Shown piece by piece: positions 24,201-37,400 of a stretch of 64,000 nt of DNA; within the stretch, counting starts at the first letter, position 1; each line of letters opens with the position of its first letter. A program made the position numbers and the translations under genes. Below the pieces are notes generated by a model. It did not search any database. It was not told the DNA's origin and saw nothing but the letters and a program-made list of their open reading frames with translations. The DNA comes from Phoronis australis. Taxonomy: Eukaryota; Phoronida; Phoronidae. Location of the stretch: the NCBI GenBank assembly GCA_002633005.1, contig NMRA01000711.1:103590-167589 (forward strand). Direction: 5' to 3'.

Positions 24201-26870
24201 CTCTGGTATTTAGGGGATGTCAATTCCATGTTGGGATCTGTGTTGGTAGACTTCTGTGAGGAGATTGCGAATGCATTGACGTTCCTTGGAGCCCATTTCT
24301 GTCTGTCTGTCCTTCAGGTCAGTATGTACCCCCTGAGAAGGTTCATGAGGAGACGTTCAAAGGTTGTGACAGGAAGTTTTCCAAGCCCGTGAGCCATCTG
24401 CTGGCCATGCAACGACACAACAAGCACCGTGACCCGCTGGCGGAGAAGGCACAGCAGCGCCGACTGCACAAGAAAATGAGTCGCAAGATGAAAACACTTG
24501 AACAGTTGGGTGTCAAGATGTCACTGTTGGGGGTTAGTATTGGCTATTTCAAATATGGTGCCAGGTATGTTGTTTGGGGTACTGGCGCCAGGTATCCATC
24601 GAAAACTCCTTAAAAGCTGCCAAAAAGCTTCTTGATCCATTGTGGGCACAAGCTTTTACACTTGAAATTGTACTTAACGTTAAAACTTTTGCACAATAGA
24701 CAAAGTGCATTTTAACACATGACATATATGTATTCATGGGCAAAGTTAGCGCGCTGTTTTTCGGTGTTCTCCACTCGATAATTAACTATTCCAACTGCTA
24801 TGATCCCACTCCATTACGAGTTCTGTTTAACACTGAAGAAATTGTGGCGCTCACGTGTACCAAAGTTCATAACATTATCGGTACAACACAAGTCAGTCGG
24901 CAATGAGGAACTTGGGTCAAATTCTTCATCAGAGAAGGAAATGCGTTGACTAACAACTGATTACAAATAACCAATTTAAAGTTTGAAAATTGTAGGTATA
25001 ATAGGTGGCTATATTACTCAAATGTGACAATGACTGACTAGCTGAGCCATATTCACTATGAGACAGTGACTGACTAGCTGAGCCATATTCACTATGAGAC
25101 AGTGACTGACTAGCTGAGCCATATTCACTATGAGACGGTGACTGACTAGCTGAGCCATATTCACTATGAGACGGTGACTGACTAGCTGAGCCATATTCAC
25201 TATGAGACGGTGACTGACTAGCTGAGCCATATTCACTATGAGACGGTGACTGACTAGCTGAGCCATATTCACTATGAGACAGTGACTGACTAGGTGAGCC
25301 ATATTCACTATGAGACAGTGACTGACTAGCTGAGCCATATTCACTATGAGACAGTGACTGATTAGCTGAGCCATATTTACTGTGCCGGCCACAGGGTGTA
25401 AGATTTTATTTGATCAGTTTTTTTTTACCCACATTGGGGCAATGGCTGTATAATTAGTATACAGCTTTGCACCAAGGCTACGCGGGACGACACTGCAGTA
25501 AATTTGTGTTATGAACTTTTGAAAGCTGACATGGTAGACGACGTGTACACATAAAGTAAACTTCTGTAGAGAGGGGCCTTTACCGAATGAGCTATATAGC
25601 TGTATTCCTTAATTTATCTCATTGCCTTCACCCACGGTGCAGCCTCAGTGCTGTCAGACGTTAGCCAGTAGGAACTAACAGTGGAAAAAAATCTTTTTTA
25701 CAAAAATGTGAAAGAATAAAAAAGATGTGATTTCTGATATACTGATATAGACTTTATTCATATACTAAATTACATTAACAATGCATGTTTTTGAACTTCT
25801 GAATCCGTAAACTGTTAAGTGTACTAGCACTGCCCTCTTTTGTGGGAATGTTTAGAATAATGGTTGTCCCTTGTATCTGCATTGTGTGCCATGTGTGCTG
25901 TGGGTGCACATCAACGCTCGCGCTTGGCGCGGCTCTTGTTAATAAATTAGAGGCTCTGTGTTCCCTTCATTATCTCAAATGTCTCTTGAAAGTTAAAACA
26001 AGTTGTGTTCAATTACTGTAGACCTTGCTGGGTTATGTACTACACCACTTGCCTTTGTTAATGTGTGGAGTGAAATTTAAGATACCTGTAAATTGAGCCC
26101 ATTCAATAGTAGTTAGGTCCTGTAGATCTTGCGATGTTGTGACAGATGCAATGTACTGTAACTTATGGAATACTACATGTGCTTGATTTTGTCGGAAGTA
26201 TTCAACATTCTTAGCGTATGATAAAAATCTACAAGTTTGATTACCTTGTATGCAAGTTTGATTACCTGTTATGCAAGTTTGATTGTCCGGTATGCAAGTT
26301 TCTCGAGTTAAAGCCAGGATGGCTTCTCAAGAATTCTGTATCTAAAGTTGGTCCATCAACTTTTGTTTCCAGCCTGAGACCAGCCAGCAAATGAGTGATA
26401 GTGTGATGTCTGGTGAGTTCCATGTTCTGGATGACGAGGAGGCCAGCGACGATGACATCACGTTTAAGACTCCACCGAACACCATCAAGGCTAGCAAGTT
26501 GAAAACACCAGGTATAGACTACAAGAAAACACCCCATGGGACGGTGAAAGTGTCAAAGACGCCATTGTCACAGAGAGTGGACATCAAAACGCCCATGTCA
26601 AAGCAGACAGGTGGCAAAACGTCATTGTCGAAGAAAACCAGTGGCAAAACACCGTTGTCGAAGGAAACTGGCATCAAAACACAATTGAAGGACAGTGTGA
26701 AAAAGAAAATTGTCTTGGACAATACCATGAAAACTGTGTGTGTAGACAAAGTGGAGACTCCTGAGCAATTGAAAACAACAGCTCCAAAGGCTAAGGGCAA
26801 GAGGAAGAGTGTATCTTCAGCAGCAGTGACACCTGTTGTGAAATCTGCTAAAAAAGCAAAAAAACAGTAG
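15207..26870 (+). CDS. NIFK: NIFK-like nucleolar RRM protein, five exons
   Basis: Exons: 15207-15299, 21939-22073, 23579-23687, 24318-24532 and 26373-26870. All junctions are GT/AG with matching phases, giving 1050 bp or 349 residues. I chose ATG at 15207 because the in-frame GTG at 15201 is not a plausible eukaryotic start. Exons 2-3 encode one RRM with RNP2 GVVYLGHIP and RNP1 KGYAFIEF, followed by [12 protein letters not shown] and [14 protein letters not shown], a stretch characteristic of NIFK (the MKI67 FHA-domain partner). Exon 4 is very basic. Exon 5 begins with an acidic patch ([13 protein letters not shown]) and carries about ten Thr-Pro or Lys-Thr repeats (KTPLSK type) before a lysine-rich end. 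Vertebrate NIFK works in pre-rRNA processing and binds Ki-67 through phosphorylated Thr-Pro sites. Intron 1 is 6.6 kb and repeat-filled. Confidence 0.94.
16950..19546. mobile_element. Non-autonomous hAT-like element with GGTCGC-rich inverted arms
   Basis: The left end reads CAGGGCTCGACGCTATT; the right end, reverse-complemented, reads CACGGCTCGACATAA. Both arms then carry interspersed CAGGTCGCATTT and CAGCTCGCATT blocks (about 16970-17060 and 19390-19525). A TACCA pentamer flanks both sides, at best a partial target duplication. The CAGGG terminus is hAT-like. No transposase is recognisable; open frames of 75-122 codons inside lack motifs. It occupies about 2.6 kb of NIFK intron 1. A related arm in the opposite orientation occurs at 46190-46830. 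Confidence 0.6.
20202..21016. mobile_element. MITE-like element with ~42-bp terminal inverted repeats
   Basis: The left arm 20202-20242 and right arm 20974-21016 are inverted copies sharing TCCTCAG, TTCTGATCGTCC and CAATACACTATAT. The interior (815 bp overall) is AT-rich, and the 113-codon minus-strand frame at 20683-21024 runs into the right arm, so it is not a gene. Part of the element (the GCATGACACTC and GGTGCTTCACTTCAG region) recurs diverged at 15966-16030, also in NIFK intron 1. Confidence 0.65.
25018..25385 (+). repeat. 36-bp minisatellite, about ten copies
   Basis: The unit beginning GACTGACTAGCTGAGCCATA repeats ten times with sporadic A/G changes in NIFK intron 4 (24533-26372). Because 36 is divisible by three, the minus strand shows a 124-codon frame made of a 12-residue repeat. 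I treat this as a repeat artefact. Confidence 0.95.
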
Positions 26871-27170
26871 TGAAGGGAATCGGTGGACAATAATATCTGG
26901 AGACACTTTTGATGTGTTAAGTTTTAGAAAGTTAAAAGGATTATCCGAGAAATGTGCTTTTGGTTTATTCTGTGTGGTCTTTAATGCAGTCTCGTGTAGT
27001 GGTTGCTTATAATGAACTGTGACATAGAGAATATGGACACCTCACAACGTTTCTCATTTTCCTACTTTTTAGAGGTATTCGTACCTTTTTCTCAAACTCC
27101 TTCCTTTTTCTTTTTTTTGTCAACTATATTTCTTGAATATAATGAAAGAACATTGAGTTATCAGAACTAA

Positions 27171-27176
27171 AATAAA
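27171..27176 (+). terminator. Probable NIFK polyadenylation signal
   Basis: AATAAA lies about 300 bp downstream of the NIFK stop at 26870 and is the first canonical signal on the plus strand after it. Confidence 0.55.
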
Positions 27177-29093
27177 ATACAGTAACCATCATGGTACACG
27201 TAACTATCAAATTTTCAGACTTTTGGATTTCTCAATATCTTTGACACAAGGAACTCTGGTATTCCAAGAAAGGCATCTTGAATTAAGGTTGTTATATTTG
27301 GTCATTTGTTCTTCTTTCAGTCACTAAATGGACATGATTGAAGGCACTTTGTGTTAGACAGCTTAATAAATAATTGCTCGTAGTCTCTATACAATGTCCT
27401 ATCTTCAGGCATGCACTTGTGAACCAACACTAAGAGACATAATGGCAAGCGATAGGTGAAATGAACGTGGAAGTTAAATAAACAAGTGAAATAAATGGTA
27501 ACAGCAGGTAGAGGGGCGTACAAGCTGAGAGTGTTATTGTATGACAAGTCTCGCAAGCCTAATGAAACTGGGTCAGTGTGTGGTGCACCCTGGTGAGCTG
27601 CTCATTCAGCACAGGTTTTCGTGACTGATCAATAAAGACTCCAAAATCTGTAACCAAAATGTGCCATTTTTTACATAGCAAATGTTGGTATTGTCTACTA
27701 TTTCCTAGTTATTTTTTGGCCACGTTGGTGTAAAAATATCTTGAATGAACCTGCCCTGCACCGACAACCAGACAATCTTCGGTAGAGCGAACATACTGTG
27801 TGTCCAATGTAATGCGGTACACGAGAGTGTGGACAATGAGATTCATCCAGATTATGTGAATTGATAAACAACATGGCATTTGGCCACTGGTCGCAACCTT
27901 TCGTGACAGGTTGTTTTTCATGGCAAGGTTTTGGGACTTTATATTGTAATAATAACCAATTACATTCAATTTATCACTAGGTTTGACAACCTTAGCCATA
28001 TCTTTTACGATCTTCTTAAGCACATGTTCGGCATTCAGATAATCATTAGACGTATGCTACCTGCTTGCGTGATCATCTGCCTGTGGTCACCGTTTATTTC
28101 ACTTTTACCTATTGCGTGATGATGAGACATGTGGTCTTGAAATATAGCAACTATTTTAACTTGTTTATATGTTGTCTCTTGGCGTTTTGCTTCACAACTG
28201 TGTGTCTGAAGATAGGTTTTATAGACTTCTAGTGACTGTATATTAAACCGTCTAACAGAGTGCAGTGGTGCCTTCAGTCAAGTTTGTGTCAATGAAGGGC
28301 TGCTACCAATCACTAAAAAGAGGGGAGAAGATGGAGATTGGGGGATCATTCATATTGACAAAGTACCCCCAGGCTTGAGCCAAAAATTGCCGAGAGACTC
28401 CCTGTTGCAGGTGCCAGGTCTGCTAATTCCCACCCCATTTTGGGGGGGGGGGTAAGAAGACGGCCAATGTACCTCTTGCAGGAATGAGGCCAATGCAGTG
28501 GGCCTTTTGCAGGAATGAAATGACAATTTAGGGGTTTATTGGACACTGTGGGACCTGCACAACTAGCTGAAAATGTACACGCCTGCGGCCATCTTGCCAA
28601 GAGTGACCCCCCGGCGATTATCTGGAATCATTTGGGTAAATTTTGGTTGATGAAGCTTGTTCAGCTGAATTTTAATTCAGTCGGTTCTCTTTATTTGTAT
28701 TTACATTGCAAATCCTTTCCAGATTATGTTTCGAATGGTGAAATATAAGTTTCTGCACATAACACAAATTTAACTTGTAAGGGAAAGCTGATCTTAGTTT
28801 GAAAGTGCTATTTGCGTACGACCAGTGTAACAACTTAGGGAGACGTTGGTCTTAGTGTTAAAGAGATTGCGTATGACCTGTGTGCAAGTACCCAGGCTGT
28901 GAAATCATGCCTTGACAACAACAGTATATTGGACTGGTCAATATTTATTGAGAAAACACAAACCCATAATGATGCAAATGTAATACAAAATAAAAACCTG
29001 CCCTTTGTTACACCTTTTTATTATGGTACCCCCACACAACTACTAAACTAAAAGATATGCCCTAATGCAGTCAATACATGTTACTTACCACCA

Positions 29094-29161
29094 CATGGGC
29101 GGTGCACCATGGGGGTTGGGAGCTATAGCCCCCCACTTATTTCAGAGCTGCACCGCCCATG
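29094..29161. mobile_element. Small palindromic element with CATGGGCGGTGCA ends
   Basis: The 68-bp segment starts CATGGGCGGTGCACCAT and ends AGCTGCACCGCCCATG, an inverted repeat with a GC-rich middle (GGGGGTTGGG, TAGCCCCCCA). A second, diverged copy is at 55181-55251. Confidence 0.7.
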
Positions 29162-31128
29162 CACCAACATCTGAGTTTTGCTCGCTCACTATTCAAGTTG
29201 TGAGGGACAGATATGCATTTTGGGTGACTGGAAACCTCTCTAGTTATGTGGCACCTTAGTGCAATCAGAATCAGTCAAAAATCACACACACATTTATTGC
29301 AGGTTGGGTTGTAGGACGTTCAATTTAGGGAATGTTGAAGTGAGAAACTGCAAAAAGAAAAGAATGGCACACCAATTAGGGAGATGTATTGATAAAACCT
29401 CTTAACTTTAACTGAATGTAGCGCGAGTTACAGGTTGGAATAAAACCAATTATTAGCAAGACTGTAAGAATAACATCGCATCGCATTGGTTAACACTCAA
29501 CAATATAATATTCAGTTGGAATTATATCTATTGTATACTGCACAGGGTCATGTCATGGCAACAAACTTAAAAGCAGCGAAACGAGCCAGGTGGCAGGCCT
29601 GCAATGTTTTTTGGTTTGACTACAGGAACTAACATGGGGCTGCAGGAGTACTGCAGAACCAGATTAATAGCACAGTACGGACACTTTTCGCATGGCTTAC
29701 GAAAAAAAAATTACGACCAAGGACATTATACTCTGTTGGCAAGATTTCTACTGTGCAAGTCGTAAAACTTGAAACATTGGCAGCAGCAAGGTACACTCTT
29801 TGAAAAAACAGCCATTCTTGTGCAAACTGGTACTATCGAATACATCTACTGAATCGTTTGTCAACCCTGTTATTAGGAAAGCATTTACAAAGTGGAATGT
29901 ATGATAGGACATCAAGACTTGTACTTTCACCTTAGTCTCCACTGACAGAGATAAGGTGACACAGTGGTCAATCAAATAGTAACCATAACAACAACACCAG
30001 AACAACAGACGGAATGCTTTCAAAGATAAAATAAATCTTGGATAATCACTTCCTTAAGAATTTTCAGTTAAAATTTTGCTTATCCATACTGTTATGACAA
30101 TATATTAGTATTATACAAAAATAAAAGACTAGATGTATAAATAACCACAAACAACTATCCCATTCAGTGGGTAGATTCTTTTTAGCAGACAAAAACTGAA
30201 GAACCAGTGTACGTTTTCTTATCCATCCACTCTCAAACTCTGTGGACATTAATTACAAAAGTATGTTGAGAAACAATTAATGGCCCATGGTCCAACAGAA
30301 AATTAGTTTGAGAATGGACACTGATGAGAGGGTCCAGAGCGTACACTGGTACTGTCTGCAAAAAGAACCCGACCGTTCAATGAATCTAACACACAGATGA
30401 AATTATTAAGTAAACCAAAGACATTTGCATAGCTTTTTTTGAAATGCCTAGTCATAGCAAATGGCAACTTTTGCACAACCATATGCTTTAAGCATACCCC
30501 ACGTCGCAACATTGGTAGCGATTAGTTACAGCCAACACTGAAAAGCTATCTAGAACATAAATCAACATAAATTAATTAATGAAGCTCCAATTCAAAGTCT
30601 ATATCTGTCAATGTTAAACTCTTCAATGCAGCGCTTTGAGTTTAAAGGCATTACCAGGTTTAACCACTCTTGAATTACTGTCATGTGCGACTGTAACTAA
30701 AGTCGCAAAGCCACAAGAACCATGTTTGAATATACATGTTTAGGGTTGACCAAACACAATAAAGCCAGGTGTTTTATTGTGTGGCTGATGGTTTCCATGT
30801 TCTTCACTTGTTCATAATAGAATCCCGTCACAGTAAAGAATGCTACGAAACTGATTTTATGAGTCAGAGTAAAAGGCCTCAGTTGATTTTTAGCCAGCTA
30901 AATAGGATGCCAAAATGCAGCTCCTAAATAACCCATAAGGACAACTTGAAAACCCCAAAGCAAACAAAATATCTGGATTTCCATCCAGTTCTATACACTC
31001 ATATCTACACTTAACACTTTAGTCACATCACTTGTACACAGTAGTTGAGTCTACTTGTCACTGTCAAGTGAAGTTGATAACTGGGTAAGATATTTCTGAG
31101 ATTCACGTACGTTCACATCGTATTCATG

Positions 31129-31217
31129 TCTGTGCAATCAACTGACCACCAGGTATATCTATGGCAATCAACTGACCACCAGGTATATCTATGCAATCAA
31201 CTGACCACCCGGTATAT
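31129..31217 (+). repeat. ~30-bp direct repeat, three copies
   Basis: GCAATCAACTGACCACCAGG followed by TATATCTAT occurs three times, just 3' of the STELLO-like stop codon and therefore probably in its 3' UTR. Confidence 0.9.
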
Positions 31218-31415
31218 GATATGTATGTTAACGTACAACAATTGAGGAATGTTTAAGTAAACTTTAAAGTTGAATAAATAAAACATCAAATGTATTTGAT
31301 TGTTTTAGCATCTTAACACTTAGCATGAGTAGAGAAAAGAATGAATTCATATCATGATCAGCAGGAGTAGACATCAGCCTACTTACACTATAAATTAGCA
31401 CCAAAAACTAGGAAC

Positions 31416-34400
31416 TTACTTCCTGTTTGCCGTGCTGTGTATCAGGAAACAGTATAGTTGGTTTAATTTTGTAACACTTTTAACCTCGTGGAAGTTAAAA
31501 TCTTCGTAAAAACCGAACAAAGTCTCTTTGTTTTCAACAGACAGTAGCTGTCGACTAGTTCTGGACATGCGATTTTTCTCACTGTTGCTAATGGCCAACG
31601 TCCCAGCTTGAAGCTTTTGCTGCTGAGGCTTGGTGTCTTGGGAGCTTGATACAAGTTTATTCTGTACAACGGGTCTTAACTGCTGACTTGCTGAAGAAGG
31701 TAGTGCTTGCTCTTTTCCCTGGGACACATTTTGCCTGGACGCCATAGACGGCTTGATTACTTCCTTTCCCTGTTGGTCATCAGAGGCACCTTGCTTTGTC
31801 TTTGTCGCCTGGCCCAGAGAGGCACCTTGCTTTGTCACTTGGTCATAAGAAAGACCTCGCTTTACTGCTTGGTCCCGAGAGGCAAGCTCCTTTCTCTCTC
31901 CATCCTGGTAGACAGGTTGCTTTACACCCAGACTTTTAGAAGCACCTTGCGGTACTCCCCGACTCTGAGAGGCACTTTGCGGTACACCCTGACCCTGAGA
32001 GGCACCTTGGAGTACTTTCCGACCCTGATTAATATCTTGCTTTACTGCCCTGTCCTCAGAAACAACTTGCTTTTTCCCTACATTCTGGTAGATAATTTGC
32101 TGGCGTGACTGAGATGGTGGGAGTTGTTTCCCCTGTGCACCAGCCACACCTTGCTGTTTGTACTGAGTGTTGTCTTGGTTTTGACCAATCACTCCATTCT
32201 GCCCCTTGCCCATCTCCCTTTGCCGAGACATCTGCTGACGTGAGCCAGTATTTGACACAGGATGTTGCTGCTCTGGGTTGTTTTGGTTTTGTCCTTTTCT
32301 TCTGTTTTGTGATGCCAGCGGGGCCGGTGTAGTTGGCAGTTGGGTAGGCTCACGTTTGTCTACCAGCTTCACTCCAGCGGAGTTCTTATGGTACTGGCAC
32401 GCAACAGCAATGTAGAAGTTACTTCTCATCTTGGAGACATCAGAGAACCGAGTTCGAATGTTGACAGTGAGCTCGGCTTGCCTCTGAGGCAGGTAGAGCA
32501 CACTGAATGGCTGGAATGACTTGGCACTATTGGGATCCTTTAATGTGGAGCTGTTGCAGGCGCCATCTGTGGGTAAATTCACCTCAGGTAATGCAGCAGC
32601 AGCCTTCTTGTCAATCCATATCTTCTCTTTTGGAACTTCAGGGAGCTCCCAATATCTGAAGAGTGTTCCAGAGTTCATGAACAGATAGCCAGACACGCGG
32701 TAGTTCATTAGAACTGCCGTTGTCAAGCATTTGAAGTCCTGTAATGGACCACTGTCATTGGGAATAGTAACAACAGTGCGGTTGAGCTTAGACACAGCCT
32801 CAAATGACTTCTCTTCAACGCAATAAAGCATTTGGTAAAAATCTCGCCGGTAGAAGGTGTCAAGAGCCTCCAAGTGGCCAGTGTGTGTATTATGCACTCT
32901 GACAATAAGCAACACGTCTTCCATGGACACCTTCGACGCAGAATAAAGTGATGTGTACATATCTGACAAGGCGATTGTACCGATGGCCACTGACAATGTT
33001 GGGCATAATTCAGTTAACATCAGTGCCTCAAGGGCCACGTGAGAGGTTGAAGGAATCAACTCGTTATGTGTTGTACTTGGAAATGACGTCTTTTGCTCAC
33101 GGGGATAATAGAGCACTCTAGTGTTCTCGCATTCTGTAGGAAAGGTACTGTTGACCAGCACCCGTTTGGGAAACTTGTAACCAATTCGGACAAGGTCGCT
33201 GACCCAAGCCATGATGAAACGGACATCAGCCTCGCCCCAAAACTTACTCTCGTGAGTGGCCATGTCACGGGCTAATTTAACAACACAGTCGCGAAATGCC
33301 AACGATGGGTCACATGTCCAGGTTTTGAGAAACTTAACCAGTGCTTCCGTCTTGAAGTAGAGGTCGGGCTCCTCGGACATATCTTTCAAGTAGCTGTGAG
33401 CGCTTCTCAGCTGAAATGCACTGGGAGGACTATATGCCACACGCTCACCTATCAGCCCCAAGAGGCGTGTCGTGAAGTAACTACGCCATATGTCGGTCAC
33501 ACGGAACGTCACAGTGTTTGGCAGAAGCAATCCCCAGAAGGCAGCGTAGCGCGAGAGAGTGTTCTGTGAGTTGTACGGGCAATAGACCTGATTGGGTAGT
33601 GTGACAGGAGGACTAGCATAGTCGAACGTCACGTTGATGATTCGACTCTCGATCTTCCGTGACAGTCGATATACTGCATCCATGTCCGGATCTCCATTGA
33701 CAACGCCCTGCTGCACGGCAGGTGGCCTCATGGAACAGAGCTTGTAGTAGTGTGGGATGGGTTTGGAGATGTAGTCAAGTTGGAAACCGCGAGGCCACTG
33801 AGATGACTGGCCAAAGTGTGGATACACATTGAAGTTGAGGATGTTTGTGTCAACGACAAGTCCAGTGTAAGTTGTCGCGTCGGGGTAGAAGCTCCTCATG
33901 TTGTCCGTTGGGTGATTGTCATCGTCTGTCTCATAGATGACTTTGGCACCTCGCTGAAATAATAGACCAGTTGTGATGACTAACTTCATCAATACACCAA
34001 GATTCTGCAGTCTATTCACACCTAAATCATGGTACTGTGGTGTTTATTTAGAAGATTGCTAATTGGCTACCTCCGTGAACAAGAATGATTTTCTTTTAAG
34101 AAATAATTGCACAACTTTCGGGCTAAAAGGCCTTAAAGAAAAATCACATATCTTTTGCAGCTACAATTAAGAAACTGAATAAAATAAAATTGCCACTTGT
34201 GGGCACAGCATCCGTTGAATCCGCCTAAAAGTCGTCGTCGTTTGTTGTTATCTTCATATATTAATACACTTACTAAATTTAACAAAGTTCCTGCAGTGGG
34301 TTTAGGAGATACAGCTATGGGTGCAAAACAAAACAGAACTACCACTAGGAAGCACCACAGTAGTCAGTCGCCATCATCAAATGTCCTCTTCACACTGAGA

Positions 34401-37400
34401 ACATATATGCCAATTTTCGAAACTATCCCTAGAACGATTTGGTTTATAACAAAACAAGATTTGGAAACACCAAAGATGGCCACTAGGTGGCCCAAAATAC
34501 CCCGATTCCATCTAAAAACAGGAGGATAACGTCATCTCACCAATAGATGCCTATATTCAAAATTTTATGAAAATCTGTTGAGGACCTTTGAAGATACAGA
34601 GGTAAACGTAAAAAAATAAAATTGCCACTAGGAGGCACACCAGCAGTCAGATCCATCCGAAAGTCGTCCTTGTCCAATGTCAACATCATATAAATACACT
34701 TGCTAAAGTAAGTAAAGCTCCTGCAAACGGTTTAGGAGATACAACCATGAGCGCAAAAAAACAAAACTGCCACTAGGAGGCGCCACAGTAGTCAAAGTCG
34801 TCGGGAAATCATCATCAGCCGTATACTTCATAGTAAAAACATACATGTCAATTTTCAATTATCTTGAAAGCATTTTGGTTGATAGATGAGTGGATGCCAA
34901 ATAACAGACTCGAAAACAGTAAGAATGGCCACTAGGTGGCGCAAACTAGTTCGAATCCATCTGAAAACGGAGAGGTAGCGTCATCTCATTAACAGATGCC
35001 TGTATGCCAAATTTTATGAAAATACGCGGAGGACCATTGAACCTACAGAGGTAAATGTAAAGAAATAAAATTGCCACTAGGTGGCACACCAGTAGTCAGA
35101 TCTGTCCGAAAGTTGTCGTCCTCTGTTGTTAACATCATATAAATAAATTTAGTAAAGATCCTGCAAACGGTTTAGGTGATACAGCCATAGGCGCAAAAAA
35201 ACAGAACTGCCACTAGGAAGCACCACAGTAGTCGGAAGTTGTCGGAAAATCATTGCTAGCCGTCCTCTTCATAGTAAGAACATGCATGCCAATTTTCATA
35301 ATCATCCTTTCACCGGTTTGGTTGATAGAGGGGTGGACGCAAAATAAAATCGAAAAGCAGCCAAAATGATCACTAGGTGGCGCAAACTATGTCGAATTCC
35401 ACCCAAAACAGGAGGATAGCGTCATCTCACCAATAGGTGCCTACATTCAAAATTTTATGAAAATCTGTTGAGGACTTTTGAAAATACAGAGGTAAACGTA
35501 AAAAACTAAAATTGCCACGAGGGGCACACCGGAATGAATCCGTCTAAAAGTTCGCTCATGCCGTCCCATCCACAAAAGGAAAACGTGCAAAACTTCATGA
35601 ACATACGTCAAGGCATTTTGGAGATAGAGCAGCGTATGCCGGACGCACGGACGGAGATGACGGCATAATGCGACCACATATAAATATGTGGGCGCATAAA
35701 AATCACAAGATGATTACGAGGATTGCTTTCAAGGATATAAAAAGATTCTTCATGGACGGCTTCATGGGAGTCCTATTAATACGTAAAAATTCAGGGTACA
35801 TTCATTACTGGCAGCTAACAATGACCTGTTTGACGATAGAGTTGCAGTACCTCTTAGAATTGCACACCCAAGAAAATGAAACATTTCACCACTGACTATA
35901 TAGTACATGGACCGCCAACTGTGTATACTTTCAATGGACGAAATCTGTGTTCTTCCGCATAATGTTACGTCATTATTCACTAGCAACACCTGGCCCAATT
36001 ATCTGATGTTATTTCCGGCAAATACGTCGTCTGCTAATTTTGGTCGGCTGTTGCGTGGTAGGATCGGAAAATGAACTAGATAATTGAGGAGAGTGGTGCC
36101 GCCTCTTGGATAGCATGGAAGAAAATGTTGTTGAATCTGTTGTCTATAATCTATGATTTCAATACTAAATGTATGATGCTCTCATGATAAACAATGCGAC
36201 GCTTATTACAAGAGGATAGCGCTTGATGGGCAATGATCATGTGCTTGCGATACTAGCACTTGGTAATGATTATTTCATGATTTGAGTGCACTAATTTCTC
36301 ATTTGTTAAAAAGTGGATTATTTGTTTCTTCCAGCTCAGAGAAGCAGTGACAGATCCACATAGGATTGCGGGTGTTTACCAACAAGAAATTAAACATAAA
36401 GAACATTGTAAACAAAGTTAATTGTCTTTTCGGCAATAGTCACTTACAGCGGTGCCACATTTTGAGAACCAGTTTTCTCCAATGAATAATAGGCAACAAA
36501 CTGGTTCTCAAAATCCATGACCCTGTAAGTGACTACTGCTAATTTATGTGTGAGTTTGTCAAGTAACTATTTGGAATGTAAAAACTTCCGCAGTTCATGG
36601 ATTAAGTACTCAAGAACTTCACAGCAAGCATACAAAACTTCAAATCTCAATGTTATGCCAACTTTGAAAATCCTAGTTTTGGATGTTTTGGGACAAAACC
36701 CTTTGTTTAAGTGATGCATAATTCCAACAAGACATGGGCAAGAACACATTCTCAAATTGTATGCTTGGTTTGTACTGTCCGTAGTATCCAACAAGGGTCT
36801 CCTAGAATGTCCATTATACAGTGTCCTAAACTTAAATTTAAAGTTTTTACCCAAAATTAATATCTTACCTGAATTGCAAAGAGATATCCCAGGTTTTTAC
36901 GTCCATATACTTTAAATGGGATATGATCTTTCACGGAGAAGGCGGACTCCTTTTGCTTAGCGACGCTCAAGAAGAACGCATTTTTATCATGCCTGCAAAT
37001 AAATTCTATGTCAAACGTATCATAAAAGCAGCATCGAGTTTCCAAGCACTTTCAAAAGAACAGAGCACAACAAGAGTATTTGGCAACAGAAGATTGTCAT
37101 CACTGTTCCATGTGACTGCAACGCCTTCTCATATTTACACTATGTTTGTTATCCTTCTCAATCACTGCTGGTCACAATGAACAGCTGAGACATGGCAATA
37201 TCAATGCATGCTCAGTCATCGTGACACAAAGTCATTTTACCCAATTGCTTTTTGGCACATATAGTAGAAATTATCAGCAAATCCTACACATAATTCACTA
37301 CGGTGAGGCCCGGATGTTGGCTCCTCATCTGTTGGACAAGAAAACTCCGAAGTGACCGCTAGAAGCCAGTTTTACTGACTGTCAAACATTGCTACTCACT

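Larger units (their letters stand above)
27180..31415. other. Convergent intergenic region, no gene seen
   Basis: About 4.2 kb lies between the 3' ends of NIFK (plus) and the STELLO-like gene (minus). It contains a G12 run near 28441, a small palindromic element (29094-29161) and a 30-bp repeat (31129-31217). Part is probably 3' UTR of the STELLO-like gene; a minus-strand AATAAA lies near 28950. Open frames are short and without motifs. Confidence 0.5.

Noticed and set aside
25018-25392. 124-codon minus-strand frame with a 12-residue repeat
   Set aside because: Produced by a 36-bp minisatellite in NIFK intron 4; the period is divisible by three, so stops are avoided.
26519-26890. 123-codon minus-strand frame opposite NIFK exon 5
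   Set aside because: Antisense of the Lys/Thr repeat region; the plus strand has the correct splice phase and stop.
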